A stretch of DNA of 64,000 nucleotides from Lacrimispora defluvii (lineage in GTDB: Bacteria; Bacillota; Clostridia; Lachnospirales; Lachnospiraceae). The position numbers were made by a program, and so were the translations under genes. Each line of letters begins with the position of its first letter. Positions within the stretch are counted from its first letter, which is position 1. Positions 33,248 through 41,985 of this stretch are shown piece by piece. The stretch lies in NCBI GenBank assembly GCA_013036995.1, contig JAAOXG010000001.1, positions 248,001 to 312,000 on the forward strand, given 5' to 3'. The notes under the pieces were generated by a model. The model was given only the letters and a program-made list of their open reading frames with translations. It ran no database searches and had not been told where the DNA came from.

Positions 33248-34925
33248 AGTAAAAGGTTTAAAATATAAGTATCCCCATACCAGTAAGCTGGTTCTTGACG
33301 GAATTGATTTTGAAGCGGATAAGGGACAGTTTATTGGCATTATTGGTGAAAACCAGGCGGGAAAAAGTACTCTTTGCCAGGCATTTGCAGGGCTTGTTCC
33401 CACCATGTTTCGTGGAGCGTATGGGGGAAAAGTGATCATTGACGGGGTAGAAGCATCTAAGGTACCAATTGCGGTTCTCTGCCAGAAAGTGGGTCTTGTG
33501 TTTCAGAATCCCTTTAATCAGCTGTCTGGTGCGAAAGATACGGTTTTTGAGGAAATTGCCTTCGGACTTCAGAATCTGGGAATTCCAAGGGAAGAGATCG
33601 GAAAAAGAGTGGATAAAGCGTTGAAGCTTCTGGATATTATTCAATATAAGGACAGGAATCCCTTTGATTTATCAGGAGGGCAGATTCAGAGAGTGGCAAT
33701 TGCCAGCATCCTTGCCATGGAGCCGGAGGTTTTAGTCCTGGACGAGCCCACATCCCAGCTGGACCCGCAGGGCAGCGAAGAGGTATTCCTGGTGGTTGAG
33801 AAACTGGCGAAGACCGGTATCACCATTATTATGGTGGAGCAGAAGATGGAAAAGCTTGCGGCCTATTGTGATAAAATACTTCTGCTTCATCGTGGAACAC
33901 AGGTGGCTTACGATGTTCCGGAACGCATTTTTTCCAGAGAGGATTTAAGGGAGCTTGGAGTGGAGCCACCTGTCTATACCCAGGTTTCAAAAGCACTTTC
34001 CGTCTATCGCAAAGAGGGCGATGAGTTACTTTATCCCGTAACCTTAAAACAGATTCAAAGCCACAAGGATCAGTTTCCCGTTACCATTACAAAAACAGAA
34101 AGAGAACGAACTCTTGATAAACTGGGCCAGGATATATTTACCATAAAGGATCTGGGTTTTCATTATATACCAGGTGCTCCGGTAATTGAAAACCTCACCC
34201 TTTCCCTTGATATAAGGCCAACTGCAGTGATTGGTCAGAACGGTGCGGGAAAAACCACACTGGTCAAGCTGCTTAAGGGGCTTCTGAAACCCGGGGCAGG
34301 AACGGTACTTCTGGAAGGGGAGGATATTTCCGTGCGTACCGTAGCCCAGCTTGCAAAAAAAGTGGGATATGTATTTCAAAATCCTGATGATCAGATTTTT
34401 AAGAATCAGGTACTGGAAGAAGTGATGGTAGGTCCTTTAAACATCGGTATGACAAGAAAAGAAGGGGAACAGCGTGCCAGGGAAGCTCTTGAGATGGTTG
34501 GCCTTCTCCACGCAGAGAAAGAAAATCCTTATGATCTTGATTTGTCTGAGCGAAAGATGGTGGCAATTGCATCTGTCGTGGCAATGGATCCTAAGGTGCT
34601 GATATTAGATGAACCCACCATCGCCCAGGATGCCAGGGGACGGGAGGTGCTGGGACAGCTGATACGTACCATGACAGAGAGAGGAAAATTCGTACTGGCA
34701 ATCCTTCATGATATGGATTTCGTTGCCCGGTATTTTGAACGGGTCATCGTCATGGCAGGAGGAAAGGTGATCTCAGACGGACCGGGAGAGAAGATATTTT
34801 ATGAGAAAGACACACTTACAAAGGCCCGGCTGGAGCCCCCTCACATCACAAGGCTTTGTGAGATTCTTGGATACGAAGGCACATTTTTGACAACAGAGGA
34901 CATCAGAAAAATAAGGCAGGAGTAA
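33234..34925 (+). CDS. ecfA: Fused double ATPase of an ECF transporter (EcfA-EcfA')
   Basis: One 563-residue protein contains two ABC ATPase domains. The first has GENQAGKSTL, FQNPFNQLSG, LSGGQIQRVAIA and VLVLDEPTSQLD. The second, from about residue 300, has GQNGAGKTTL, FQNPDDQIF, a degenerate signature DLSERKMVAIAS in place of LSGGQ, and VLILDEPTIAQD. Fused ECF ATPases occur in dedicated group I transporters such as YkoD. CTGGAGG lies before the ATG at 33234. The degenerate second signature implies that one composite site may not hydrolyse ATP normally. It powers uptake by the neighbouring S and T components. Confidence 0.9.
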   Translation: MAFIEVKGLKYKYPHTSKLVLDGIDFEADKGQFIGIIGENQAGKSTLCQAFAGLVPTMFRGAYGGKVIIDGVEASKVPIAVLCQKVGLVFQNPFNQLSGAKDTVFEEIAFGLQNLGIPREEIGKRVDKALKLLDIIQYKDRNPFDLSGGQIQRVAIASILAMEPEVLVLDEPTSQLDPQGSEEVFLVVEKLAKTGITIIMVEQKMEKLAAYCDKILLLHRGTQVAYDVPERIFSREDLRELGVEPPVYTQVSKALSVYRKEGDELLYPVTLKQIQSHKDQFPVTITKTERERTLDKLGQDIFTIKDLGFHYIPGAPVIENLTLSLDIRPTAVIGQNGAGKTTLVKLLKGLLKPGAGTVLLEGEDISVRTVAQLAKKVGYVFQNPDDQIFKNQVLEEVMVGPLNIGMTRKEGEQRAREALEMVGLLHAEKENPYDLDLSERKMVAIASVVAMDPKVLILDEPTIAQDARGREVLGQLIRTMTERGKFVLAILHDMDFVARYFERVIVMAGGKVISDGPGEKIFYEKDTLTKARLEPPHITRLCEILGYEGTFLTTEDIRKIRQE

Positions 34926-34931
34926 TAAAAC

Positions 34932-35450
34932 GTGGAAGGCAGCAGCAGAAGAAAGAAAATTATGGAACTGTTAATGGAAGAGGGAAAGCCCATTTCCGGA
35001 GGAGATCTGGCCCAGAGACTTGGCGTCAGCAGACAGGTGGTGGTACAGGATATTGCACTGTTGCGTGCGGAAAATAAAAAGATCCTGTCCACCAATAAAG
35101 GCTACCTTCTTCATCTGGAAAAGAGAGAAGAGGAATCCTCTTTTGTAAGAATTTTCAAAACCAGTCATAAGACAGAAGATACACTGGAGGAACTGAATAC
35201 CATTGTTGATTATGGCGGAAGAATCAGGAACGTATTTATCGAACACCAGTTATACGGACAGATCGAGGTGGACCTAATTATTAACAACCGTCTGGATGCG
35301 GCAGAATTTATGGAGCATTTAGAATCCTCCAAAGACCAGCCCTTAAATATACTCACAGGAGGCTGCCATTATCATACCGTAGAGGCAGACTGGGAGAAGA
35401 ATCTGGATTTTATTGAGGCAGAGCTGAAAAAGAAAGGTTATCTGTTATAG
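34932..35450 (+). CDS. niaR: NiaR-type niacin-responsive repressor (HTH plus 3H domain)
   Basis: The 172-residue protein has an N-terminal winged helix (ISGGDLAQRLGVSRQVVVQDIALLRAE, in sections) followed by a 3H domain with its conserved histidines: KTSHKTEDTLEE, FIEHQLYGQIEVDL and LTGGCHYHTVEA. NiaR (YrxA) binds nicotinic acid and represses NAD synthesis and niacin transport genes. A GTG start at 34932 follows AGGAG at 9 bases. The gene follows the EcfA gene by 6 bases, so it is in the operon. This links the ECF transporter and phosphorylase to pyridine nucleotide salvage. Confidence 0.9.
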   Translation: MEGSSRRKKIMELLMEEGKPISGGDLAQRLGVSRQVVVQDIALLRAENKKILSTNKGYLLHLEKREEESSFVRIFKTSHKTEDTLEELNTIVDYGGRIRNVFIEHQLYGQIEVDLIINNRLDAAEFMEHLESSKDQPLNILTGGCHYHTVEADWEKNLDFIEAELKKKGYLL

Positions 35451-35534
35451 GATAAGACGTTTTCCCCCTTTTCGAATCGTTTGAAGTATGATATGATATT
35501 GTATTATTGAAGTGACTGATATGGAGGAAGAAAG

Positions 35535-37208
35535 ATGGAAGATAACAAAGAAGAAATAATTTCTAAAAACTTTATTGAGCAGGAGATAGACAAGGATCTT
35601 TCAGAAGGCGTTTATAACCATGTGCAGACCAGATTTCCACCGGAGCCAAACGGTTATCTGCATATTGGACATGCCAAATCCATCCTGTTAAACTATGGCC
35701 TGGCTAAAAAGTATGGCGGAAAATTCAACCTCCGTTTTGATGATACAAACCCGACAAAAGAAAAGACGGAATTCGTGGAATCCATTATTGAAGACGTGAA
35801 ATGGCTGGGAGCAGAATTTGATGACAGACTTTACTTTGCTTCCAACTACTTTCAGGAGATGTACGACTGTGCCGTTCTTTTAATCAGGAAGGGAAAGGCA
35901 TTTGTCTGTGATTTAACTGCCGATGAAATAAGGGAGTACCGGGGGGATTTTAAAACTCCTGGTAAGGAGAGCCCTTACAGAAACCGGAGTGTGGAAGAGA
36001 ACTTAAAGTTGTTTGAAGAGATGAAGGACGGTAAATACAAAGACGGTGAAAAGGTTTTAAGAGCCAGAATTGATATGTCATCTCCCAACATCAACATGCG
36101 TGATCCGGTTATCTACCGCGTGGCACGTATGACCCATCATAACACCGGGGATACATGGTGTATCTATCCCATGTATGATTTTGCACACCCGATTGAAGAT
36201 GCCATTGAACATATAACACACTCCATCTGTACACTGGAATTTGAAGATCACAGACCGTTGTACGACTGGGTAGTAAAAGAGTGTGAATTTGAAAACCCTC
36301 CCCATCAGATAGAATTTGCAAAGCTTTATCTGACCAATGTGGTAACTGGAAAGCGTTATATCAAAAAGCTGGTAGAGGATAACATCGTTGACGGTTGGGA
36401 AGATCCAAGACTGGTATCCATCGCAGCATTAAGAAGAAGAGGCTATACGCCGGAATCTCTTCGCATGTTTGTTGATTTAGTGGGTGTTTCCAAGGCAAAC
36501 AGTTCTGTTGACTACGCGATGCTAGAGTACTGCATCAGGGAAGATTTAAAACTGAAAAGACCCAGAATGATGGCGATTTTAGACCCCATTAAGCTGGTAA
36601 TTGATAATTATCCGGAAGATACCACGGAGTATCTTAATGTAGCCAATAACCTGGAGAATCCGGAACTGGGTGAAAGAAAAGTTCCATTCGGAAAAGAACT
36701 TTACATCGAACGGGAAGATTTTATGGAAGAGCCCATTAAAAAGTACTTCCGTTTATTCCCAGGCAATGAAGTCCGTCTCATGAACGCTTATTTTGTGACC
36801 TGTACCGGCTGCGAAAAAGACGAGAACGGCAATGTTACGGTTGTTCACTGCACGTATGATCCGGAGACAAAGAGTGGTTCCGGATTTGAGGGCAGAAAAG
36901 TGAAAGGAACCATTCACTGGGTAGCTGCATCCACTGCACAGGAAGTGGAGTGCCGCTTATATGAGAACATCGTGGACGAAGAAAAAGGAAAATTAAACGA
37001 AGACGGAAGCTTAAACTTAAATCCCAATTCCCTGACTGTATTAAAGAACTGTTATGTGGAGCCCAGCTTTGAAGGAGCCAGGGCATATGACAGCTACCAG
37101 TTTGTAAGAAACGGCTTCTTCTGTATTGACTGCAAGGACAGCACACCGGAGCATCTGGTATTCAACCGGATTGTTTCCTTAAAGAGTTCTTTTAAAATTG
37201 GAAAATAG
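35535..37208 (+). CDS. glnS: Glutamine--tRNA ligase
   Basis: The protein has 557 residues. It has [18 protein letters not shown] (HIGH motif), [24 protein letters not shown] and [13 protein letters not shown], the position of the KMSKS loop, and C-terminal anticodon-binding beta-barrels. It charges tRNA-Gln. Many Firmicutes lack it and use amidation of Glu-tRNA-Gln, but it is common in Lachnospiraceae. A GGAGG site precedes the start. It is a single gene with its own terminator. Confidence 0.95.
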   Translation: MEDNKEEIISKNFIEQEIDKDLSEGVYNHVQTRFPPEPNGYLHIGHAKSILLNYGLAKKYGGKFNLRFDDTNPTKEKTEFVESIIEDVKWLGAEFDDRLYFASNYFQEMYDCAVLLIRKGKAFVCDLTADEIREYRGDFKTPGKESPYRNRSVEENLKLFEEMKDGKYKDGEKVLRARIDMSSPNINMRDPVIYRVARMTHHNTGDTWCIYPMYDFAHPIEDAIEHITHSICTLEFEDHRPLYDWVVKECEFENPPHQIEFAKLYLTNVVTGKRYIKKLVEDNIVDGWEDPRLVSIAALRRRGYTPESLRMFVDLVGVSKANSSVDYAMLEYCIREDLKLKRPRMMAILDPIKLVIDNYPEDTTEYLNVANNLENPELGERKVPFGKELYIEREDFMEEPIKKYFRLFPGNEVRLMNAYFVTCTGCEKDENGNVTVVHCTYDPETKSGSGFEGRKVKGTIHWVAASTAQEVECRLYENIVDEEKGKLNEDGSLNLNPNSLTVLKNCYVEPSFEGARAYDSYQFVRNGFFCIDCKDSTPEHLVFNRIVSLKSSFKIGK

Positions 37209-37220
37209 TACAGCTGAACA

Positions 37221-37266
37221 AAAATGCCGCATGACCGCAAGATAAGGGACGTGCGGCATTTTTTCC
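37221..37266 (+). terminator. Intrinsic terminator after glnS
   Basis: AAATGCCGCA (37222-37231) and TGCGGCATTT (37252-37261) form a 10-bp stem followed by TTTT. Confidence 0.85.
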
Positions 37267-37293
37267 TATCCGGTAAAGGAGGATTGTTGTTAC

Positions 37294-38739
37294 ATGGAAC
37301 TGATGATACCGTTAAAGAGCCAGCCAGGCTGGCCTTATTACAGCCAGATTTACAGTTATATTAAGAATGAAATTGTAAAAGGCAATCTTAAGCCAGCGGT
37401 CCGCCTCCCCTCTACCAGACTTTTGGCGGAGCATTTAAAAGTCAGCAGGAGTACCACCCAGATGGCCTACGAACAGCTTTTATCAGAAGGCTATATTGAG
37501 TCAGTTCCCTGCCGTGGTTATTTTGTACTGAAAATCGACGGACTCATTCATACCGGACAGGAGACTTTAAGGAGTACCCCCTCTTTTTTTACTGCTGCAA
37601 AAGAGGAAGAAGGGGTAAAAAAGGACTGGGCTGTGGACTTTTCCCCAAGAGGAATTGATCTTTGTAATTTTCCATTTAATGCATGGAGGCGGATATCAAA
37701 AAATACGCTGATTGATGATAACAGAGAGATCTTCGCAGCCGGAGATCCCCAGGGAGAATATCTGTTTCGGGAAGCAATCCGTTCCTATCTTCATTCTGCC
37801 AGAGGAGTCAACTGTCTTCCGGAACAGATCATTGTAGGTGCAGGAAGTGAATATCTTCTGATGCTGCTGTCCCAGATTCTGGGAAGGGACAGAACCATCG
37901 CCATGGAAAATCCCACTTACAGACAGGCATACCGGGTGTTTGACAGTCTGCAGTATCAGGTGGTACCTGTTGATATGGATCAGTCGGGAATGGATGTCTC
38001 GCTGCTTGAAAAAAGCGGAGCAGATATAGCCTATGTCATGCCCTCTCATCAGTATCCCACTGGAATTATTATGCCGGTAAAACGAAGACAGGAGCTGCTT
38101 GCATGGGCGTATGAACAGGAGAACCGGTATTTAATTGAGGATGATTACGACAGTGAGTTCCGTTATAAGGGAAAACCGATTCCTGCCCTGCAGGGTATGG
38201 ATGACAGGGAACGGGTGATTTACTGCGGTACCTTTTCCAAATCCATTGCTCCAGCCATCCGTGTCAGTTATGTGGTATTACCCATTCCCCTTTATCAGAT
38301 TTATCAGAAACGGATCAGTTTCTATGCTTCCACGGTATCAAGAATTGATCAGAACATATTGTATCAGTTTCTGTCTGAGGGACATTATGAGCGTCATTTA
38401 AACCGGATGAGGGCCGTTTATAAATCCAAGCACGATGTGCTGACTGCTGGTTTAAAATCCTTTGAAGATCAGTTCTTAATTGGCGGAGAACATGCAGGAC
38501 TGCATCTGCTTCTGACAGACCGGAAGGGAAGAAGTGAGGAAGAACTGGTTTTAATGGCAGAGGAGAGAAAGGTAAAAGTATACGGTTTGTCCGGATCCTT
38601 TATTCATAAGGAACATAACAAATATCCGCCTACGGTCATTCTTGGATTTGCAAATTTAACTGAGACGGAAATACAAAAAGGGATTGCTCTTTTAAAAGAA
38701 GCCTGGTCGGTTGGCGGCAGTAAGGGGGAAAATTCGTGA
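37294..38739 (+). CDS. MocR-type GntR/aminotransferase-fold transcriptional regulator (PdxR-like)
   Basis: The 481-residue protein has a GntR winged helix at residues 1-75 (LPSTRLLAEHLKVSRSTTQMAYEQLLSEGYIE) followed by an aminotransferase-like domain with IVGAGSEYLLMLL, ENPTYRQAYRV, DDYDSEFRYKGKP and GTFSKSIAPAIRVSY, the last with the lysine near residue 315 that binds pyridoxal phosphate. MocR proteins control pyridoxal phosphate synthesis or amino acid metabolism genes. AAAGGAGG precedes the ATG. It overlaps the following gene by four bases. Its target is not evident here. Confidence 0.9.
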   Translation: MELMIPLKSQPGWPYYSQIYSYIKNEIVKGNLKPAVRLPSTRLLAEHLKVSRSTTQMAYEQLLSEGYIESVPCRGYFVLKIDGLIHTGQETLRSTPSFFTAAKEEEGVKKDWAVDFSPRGIDLCNFPFNAWRRISKNTLIDDNREIFAAGDPQGEYLFREAIRSYLHSARGVNCLPEQIIVGAGSEYLLMLLSQILGRDRTIAMENPTYRQAYRVFDSLQYQVVPVDMDQSGMDVSLLEKSGADIAYVMPSHQYPTGIIMPVKRRQELLAWAYEQENRYLIEDDYDSEFRYKGKPIPALQGMDDRERVIYCGTFSKSIAPAIRVSYVVLPIPLYQIYQKRISFYASTVSRIDQNILYQFLSEGHYERHLNRMRAVYKSKHDVLTAGLKSFEDQFLIGGEHAGLHLLLTDRKGRSEEELVLMAEERKVKVYGLSGSFIHKEHNKYPPTVILGFANLTETEIQKGIALLKEAWSVGGSKGENS

Positions 38740-39641
38740 ATTATGATGGAAATAAAGCCAGAAGAGAAGAAAATATAAAAATTGGCGTCACCATTGCCCT
38801 GGTATCCCTGCTGATGCTTCTTTTAAGTGTGGCAGGAACCACAAGAAACAGTAAGGAAGTACAGAATAAGGATAAACAGATTAAGAAGACAGAGTTATCT
38901 CAGATTCAGGCAAAAGAAGCGCCAGCACCAGAAACAGCGGTTACAGAAATGGGGGATAGGGGAATTGCTCTGACTGAAGCCAATCGTGAATTTTTAGAAG
39001 GGCTGGACGGCAGATTGAAAGACGGCGATCTGGAAGGAGCTGCAAGATTAATAGAAACAAATGGTGATTCCATTGCTGAATTTCCCTGTATGTATTCAGA
39101 AGAGATGTTGAAGCGTGAGATCAGGGATGGAACTGGAATCGTATTTTTAAAGCCTACCGTTGTATTTTATGGAGATTTTAAAAATGGAATGCCGGATGGA
39201 ACTGTTTCGGCCATCTCAGTCCTTAATCTGGAAGAAGGTAAGCGGTATGATTATTCCTATGGAAGCTGGAAAAATGGAAAGATGAACGGCAGCGGCGAAT
39301 GCGGTTACCGTTATTACGATGAGGTTACACAGGATATTACTGTTAAAACCTCTAAAAACGGTCTGTTTGAGAATGACCTCATGCAGGGAGACATCACTTA
39401 TTCCAGTACCAACAGGAAGGGAGAGACTGCTGTCTGGCAGTTTCAGACGAAAGACGGAGTGATTGTGTTAAATGACCGGTGGATCAGAGAAACAGATGCA
39501 AAGGGGGCAGTCATTTATAAACTCCTTGCCAACGGGGAAAAGGACCACGCCTATGCACTTAGTGAACGAGCCATAGGAGAGGATCGGTGGAGGAACTTAA
39601 TTACGTTCTCCCAAAACGAAGGAGGAGGCACCAGTCAGTGA
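38736..39641 (+). CDS. Membrane-anchored protein with MORN-like segment, function unknown
   Basis: The 301-residue protein has an N-terminal cytoplasmic tail, one membrane segment (IGVTIALVSLLMLLLSVAG) and an external domain. The middle part reads VVFYGDFKNGMPDG and SYGSWKNGKMNGSGECGYRYY, resembling MORN repeats. It starts with GTG in a GTGA overlap with the preceding stop and ends in another GTGA overlap with the AraC gene. I do not recognise a specific family. The context between two regulators suggests a sensor or anchor, but this is inference. Confidence 0.7.
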   Translation: MNYDGNKARREENIKIGVTIALVSLLMLLLSVAGTTRNSKEVQNKDKQIKKTELSQIQAKEAPAPETAVTEMGDRGIALTEANREFLEGLDGRLKDGDLEGAARLIETNGDSIAEFPCMYSEEMLKREIRDGTGIVFLKPTVVFYGDFKNGMPDGTVSAISVLNLEEGKRYDYSYGSWKNGKMNGSGECGYRYYDEVTQDITVKTSKNGLFENDLMQGDITYSSTNRKGETAVWQFQTKDGVIVLNDRWIRETDAKGAVIYKLLANGEKDHAYALSERAIGEDRWRNLITFSQNEGGGTSQ

Positions 39642-40627
39642 ACCAGGAGATTATAAACCGTCTTGCAGTGATTACCGATGAGGAACGTGAGATCATAAAC
39701 GGCCGGCCGGAAATTGACCGAAAGCGCTATACAGAGGGGCAGGAGCTGGTGATCGACAGCAGAAAGATGCTGGAGCATGGTAAAATGATCCGGATCAGAC
39801 CACATACCAGATTTGTCCATTTCCCAAGACATAAACACAATTATATAGAAGTAATTTATATGTGCCAGGGAGAGACCACACACCGGATTGACGGGGAAGA
39901 GGTAGTATTAAAAACCGGGGAACTGCTGTTTTTAAATCAGCATGCAACACAGGAAATACTACCTGCAGGTGAGGGAGATATTGCCGTTAACTTTATCATT
40001 CTTCCGGAGTTTTTTGATACTGCTTTTCAGATGATGGGAGAGGAGAAAAACCTTTTAAGAGATTTTCTGGTAGGCAGTCTTTGCTTTGATCCACGCTATG
40101 CCAGTTACCTGCATTTTCAGGTGGCTGACGTTCTTCCAGTACAGAATCTGGTGGAAAATATGGTATGGACTCTGCTCAATGACCAGCCAAATAAAAGAAG
40201 CATCAATCAGGTTACAATGGGGCTTTTATTTCTTCAACTCATGCACTACACCGATAAAATCAGCCACACATCTGAAAGTTTTGATCAGAAGCTGACTTTT
40301 CAGGTTTTAAAATTTATCGATGAAAATTATAAAGACGGGGAACTGACAGAACTTGCAGCCTGCTTAAACTACAATATTTACTGGCTGAGCAGAGCAGTAA
40401 AACGTCTCACCGGCCGGACATTTAAGGAACTGATTCAGATTAAGCGGCTGAATCAGGCTTCCTTTCTTCTTCTGAATACCAGACTTTCTATCACGGATAT
40501 ATCCATTGCAGTAGGGTATGACAATACCAGTTATTTTCATCGGATTTTCCGGAATTACTACGGCATGTCTCCAAAAGAATACAGGGATAAGAATGTAACG
40601 TTGCCATTTCCCGATGGTAAGAGATAA
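39638..40627 (+). CDS. AraC-family transcriptional regulator
   Basis: The protein has 329 residues. An N-terminal cupin-like region contains HTRFVHFPRHKHNYIEVIYMCQGE and TGELLFLNQHATQEI. The C-terminal AraC domain has LTELAACLNYNIYWLSRAVKRLTG and LSITDISIAVGYDNTSYFHRIFRNYYGMSPKEYR (shown here by family landmarks). GTG at 39638 is the preferred start because AAGGAGGAGG lies upstream and it forms a GTGA overlap with the previous stop. The genes 37294-40627 form an overlapping unit of two regulators around a membrane protein. Confidence 0.9.
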   Translation: MNQEIINRLAVITDEEREIINGRPEIDRKRYTEGQELVIDSRKMLEHGKMIRIRPHTRFVHFPRHKHNYIEVIYMCQGETTHRIDGEEVVLKTGELLFLNQHATQEILPAGEGDIAVNFIILPEFFDTAFQMMGEEKNLLRDFLVGSLCFDPRYASYLHFQVADVLPVQNLVENMVWTLLNDQPNKRSINQVTMGLLFLQLMHYTDKISHTSESFDQKLTFQVLKFIDENYKDGELTELAACLNYNIYWLSRAVKRLTGRTFKELIQIKRLNQASFLLLNTRLSITDISIAVGYDNTSYFHRIFRNYYGMSPKEYRDKNVTLPFPDGKR

Positions 40628-40816
40628 CAGTATTAAGGTGTATCCCTTTTCTTCTTTGTTTAGGATGATAAACCAAAAGTGAAACTTTAAAAATGGAAAA
40701 AAGAAAACAAAGATAATTTATTAATAACTTGTATTTTTGTAATAATAAAAAACAATTCTGCATATACTTGGTTATATATGGTTAATTTAATAATATCTGT
40801 AAAGGAGAGGACCAAT

Positions 40817-41050
40817 ATGCCAAGAGGAGTCAGAAAAACAGCGCTTGAGAAACTTCAGGAAGAATTAACGGAAGTTCAGGAATCCATCAAGCAGTATAAG
40901 GAAAGTCTTATTACACTGGATGAAAAGGAAAAAGAAATTCAGGATAAAATAAAGCTGGAACAGTTTAAGGAAGTATCCACAATACTGGACGAGCACGAAA
41001 TGTCTATTATGGATTTAAAGGAATTACTTATTTCTTCCAAGGCTGAGTAG
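40817..41050 (+). CDS. Small coiled-coil protein
   Basis: The 77-residue protein begins MPRGVRKTALEKLQEEL and is an almost continuous amphipathic helix rich in Glu, Lys and Leu to the end (LKELLISSKAE), probably a coiled coil. The start at 40817 follows AAAGGAGAGG. No further domain is recognised. It is a stand-alone gene with a very strong terminator. Confidence 0.7.
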   Translation: MPRGVRKTALEKLQEELTEVQESIKQYKESLITLDEKEKEIQDKIKLEQFKEVSTILDEHEMSIMDLKELLISSKAE

Positions 41051-41117
41051 GAAGTTTAAAAGCAATTGGGGCTGGTTATTCTTATTTATGCAAAATGGTA
41101 TTGAAAAAATAATCAAG

Positions 41118-41157
41118 CGTCACGGAAATACTGAATTTCAGTATTCCGTGACGTTTT
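41118..41157 (+). terminator. Strong intrinsic terminator after the coiled-coil gene
   Basis: CGTCACGGAAATACTGAA and TTTCAGTATTCCGTGACG pair over about 17 bp with one bulged A, followed by TTTTG. It lies about 70 bases after the stop. Confidence 0.85.
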
Positions 41158-41274
41158 GTATTGTGGTAGATTATTATAATTTGTCTTTGTGTGGGCATGG
41201 TGGATAATGAAGCTGAAGAGAAGCTGAGAAACAGCGGCAGGGCAGTTTCTGCGCATGCTTTCGGGGAAAAGTAA

Positions 41275-41367
41275 TTGCACAATAAAATGGGATATGTTAC
41301 CATAGTGATATGGAATAATCGTGTCACTGCAAGGGCGTTGGCCTTCTATCTATACATAGATAGGAGG
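41275..41367 (+). promoter_or_regulatory. Promoter and ribosome-site hairpin of the holin-like toxin gene
   Basis: TTGCAC (41275-41280), 17 bases, then TACCAT (41298-41303) is a possible promoter. In the leader CTATCTAT (41346-41353) and ATAGATAG (41356-41363) form an 8-bp stem with a 2-base loop. The right arm covers the first bases of AGGAGG (41362-41367), so the ribosome site may be partly hidden, as is usual for type I toxins. Confidence 0.5.
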
Positions 41368-41375
41368 TGGTGCGG

Positions 41376-41459
41376 ATGAAATATGACTTTAAAGACCTTA
41401 TGGCCTTTGGTTTGTTCATTTTAGCATTACTTACCTTTACTTTTTATAATTGTAAGTAG
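41376..41459 (+). CDS. Putative holin-like toxin, type I toxin-antitoxin system (Hol-Tox type)
   Basis: The 27-residue peptide starts MKYDFKDLMAFGLFILALL and continues as one hydrophobic segment ending FTFYNCK. This is the pattern of the putative holin-like toxins found in many copies in clostridia, related in layout to the TxpA type: a charged start with a conserved Asp, then FGLFILALLTF, then a short polar tail. AGGAGG lies 8 bases upstream. Membrane insertion is expected to be toxic. The 3' flank and the antisense promoter at 41595-41623 support a type I system. Confidence 0.75.
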   Translation: MKYDFKDLMAFGLFILALLTFTFYNCK

Positions 41460-41588
41460 CGTTTTTCTATAAAGTCCTGGAAACAGGCATAGAAAACCAC
41501 CCTTGTAAAACATTGGACGTGTTTGAGGGTGGAATTTTCTATCTTATTCATGGCCAACCCCTTGTGGAGGGGCGGTTATTCCTTTTGT
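41460..41588 (-). ncRNA. Predicted antisense RNA antitoxin, overlapping the 3' end of the toxin mRNA
   Basis: Transcription from the minus-strand promoter at 41595-41623 would run leftwards into the 3' region of the toxin mRNA. The predicted RNA includes a CCCCT/AGGGG-type hairpin at about 41557-41572 and then the complement of the large hairpin 41490-41542, which would also terminate it. Both ends are estimated from promoter and hairpin positions. The layout is that of TxpA/RatA-type pairs. Confidence 0.5.
41463..41542 (+). other. Mutually exclusive 3' hairpins of the toxin mRNA
   Basis: TTTTCTAT occurs at 41463-41470 and 41535-41542, and its complement ATAGAAAA at 41489-41496 can pair with either. 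The first pairing encloses CCTG-GAAA-CAGG. The second extends into CCACCCT (41497-41503) with AGGGTGG (41526-41532) and resembles a terminator. The two structures exclude each other. Confidence 0.6.
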
Positions 41589-41594
41589 GATTCT

Positions 41595-41623
41595 AATATA
41601 ACATATCTTTATATCAAAATCAA
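41595..41623 (-). promoter_or_regulatory. Predicted promoter of the antisense RNA
   Basis: On the minus strand TTGATT (41623-41618), 17 bases, then TATATT (41600-41595). The remaining bases 41624-41750 hold no gene I can support. Confidence 0.55.
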
Positions 41624-41749
41624 GAGAGCAACCGCTATTTTCCTGCCCTTTCATTGCCACGCTTGTGTTCCATAAATTGACAAACTTTAACTTACTATGC
41701 CCCGTCATCAATCTTATGGAGGCAATGAAGAAAACTGTTGATATAAATA

Positions 41750-41780
41750 AAAAAAAGACCACTCGAAAGCAGTCTTTTTA
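41750..41780 (-). terminator. Intrinsic terminator after the cold-shock gene
   Basis: On the minus strand AAAAAGAC and GTCTTTTT pair, extended by G-U pairs, around TTTCGA, with a final U-run. It lies just after the csp stop codon at 41785. Confidence 0.8.
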
Positions 41781-41784
41781 ATGT

Positions 41785-41985
41785 TTATGCGAGGTTAACG
41801 TTTACAGCTTGTAACCCACGATTACCCTCTGTAACATCAAATGTTACAGACTGTCCGTCATCTAATGACTTATAACCGTCCATAGCGAGACCTGAGAAAT
41901 GAACGAAAATATCGTTACCCTTCTCGTCGCTGATAAAACCAAATCCCTTTTGCGCATTAAACCATTTTACTGTACCTTTATTCAT
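41785..41985 (-). CDS. csp: Cold-shock protein (CspA family)
   Basis: The 66-residue single cold-shock domain reads [19 protein letters not shown] and then [19 protein letters not shown], with the RNP1 (KGFGFI) and RNP2 (IFVHF) motifs intact. It binds single-stranded RNA and acts as an RNA chaperone. AAGGAGG lies 7 bases before the start. The gene has a long leader and its own promoter and terminator. Confidence 0.96.
   Translation of the reverse strand: MNKGTVKWFNAQKGFGFISDEKGNDIFVHFSGLAMDGYKSLDDGQSVTFDVTEGNRGLQAVNVNLA

Noticed and set aside
41199-41276. Plus-strand open frame of 25 codons, MVDNEAEEKLRNSG and on
   Set aside because: It has no ribosome site and no recognisable family, and lies in a regulatory gap. 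It may be a fragment of an older gene, but there is not enough to support it.
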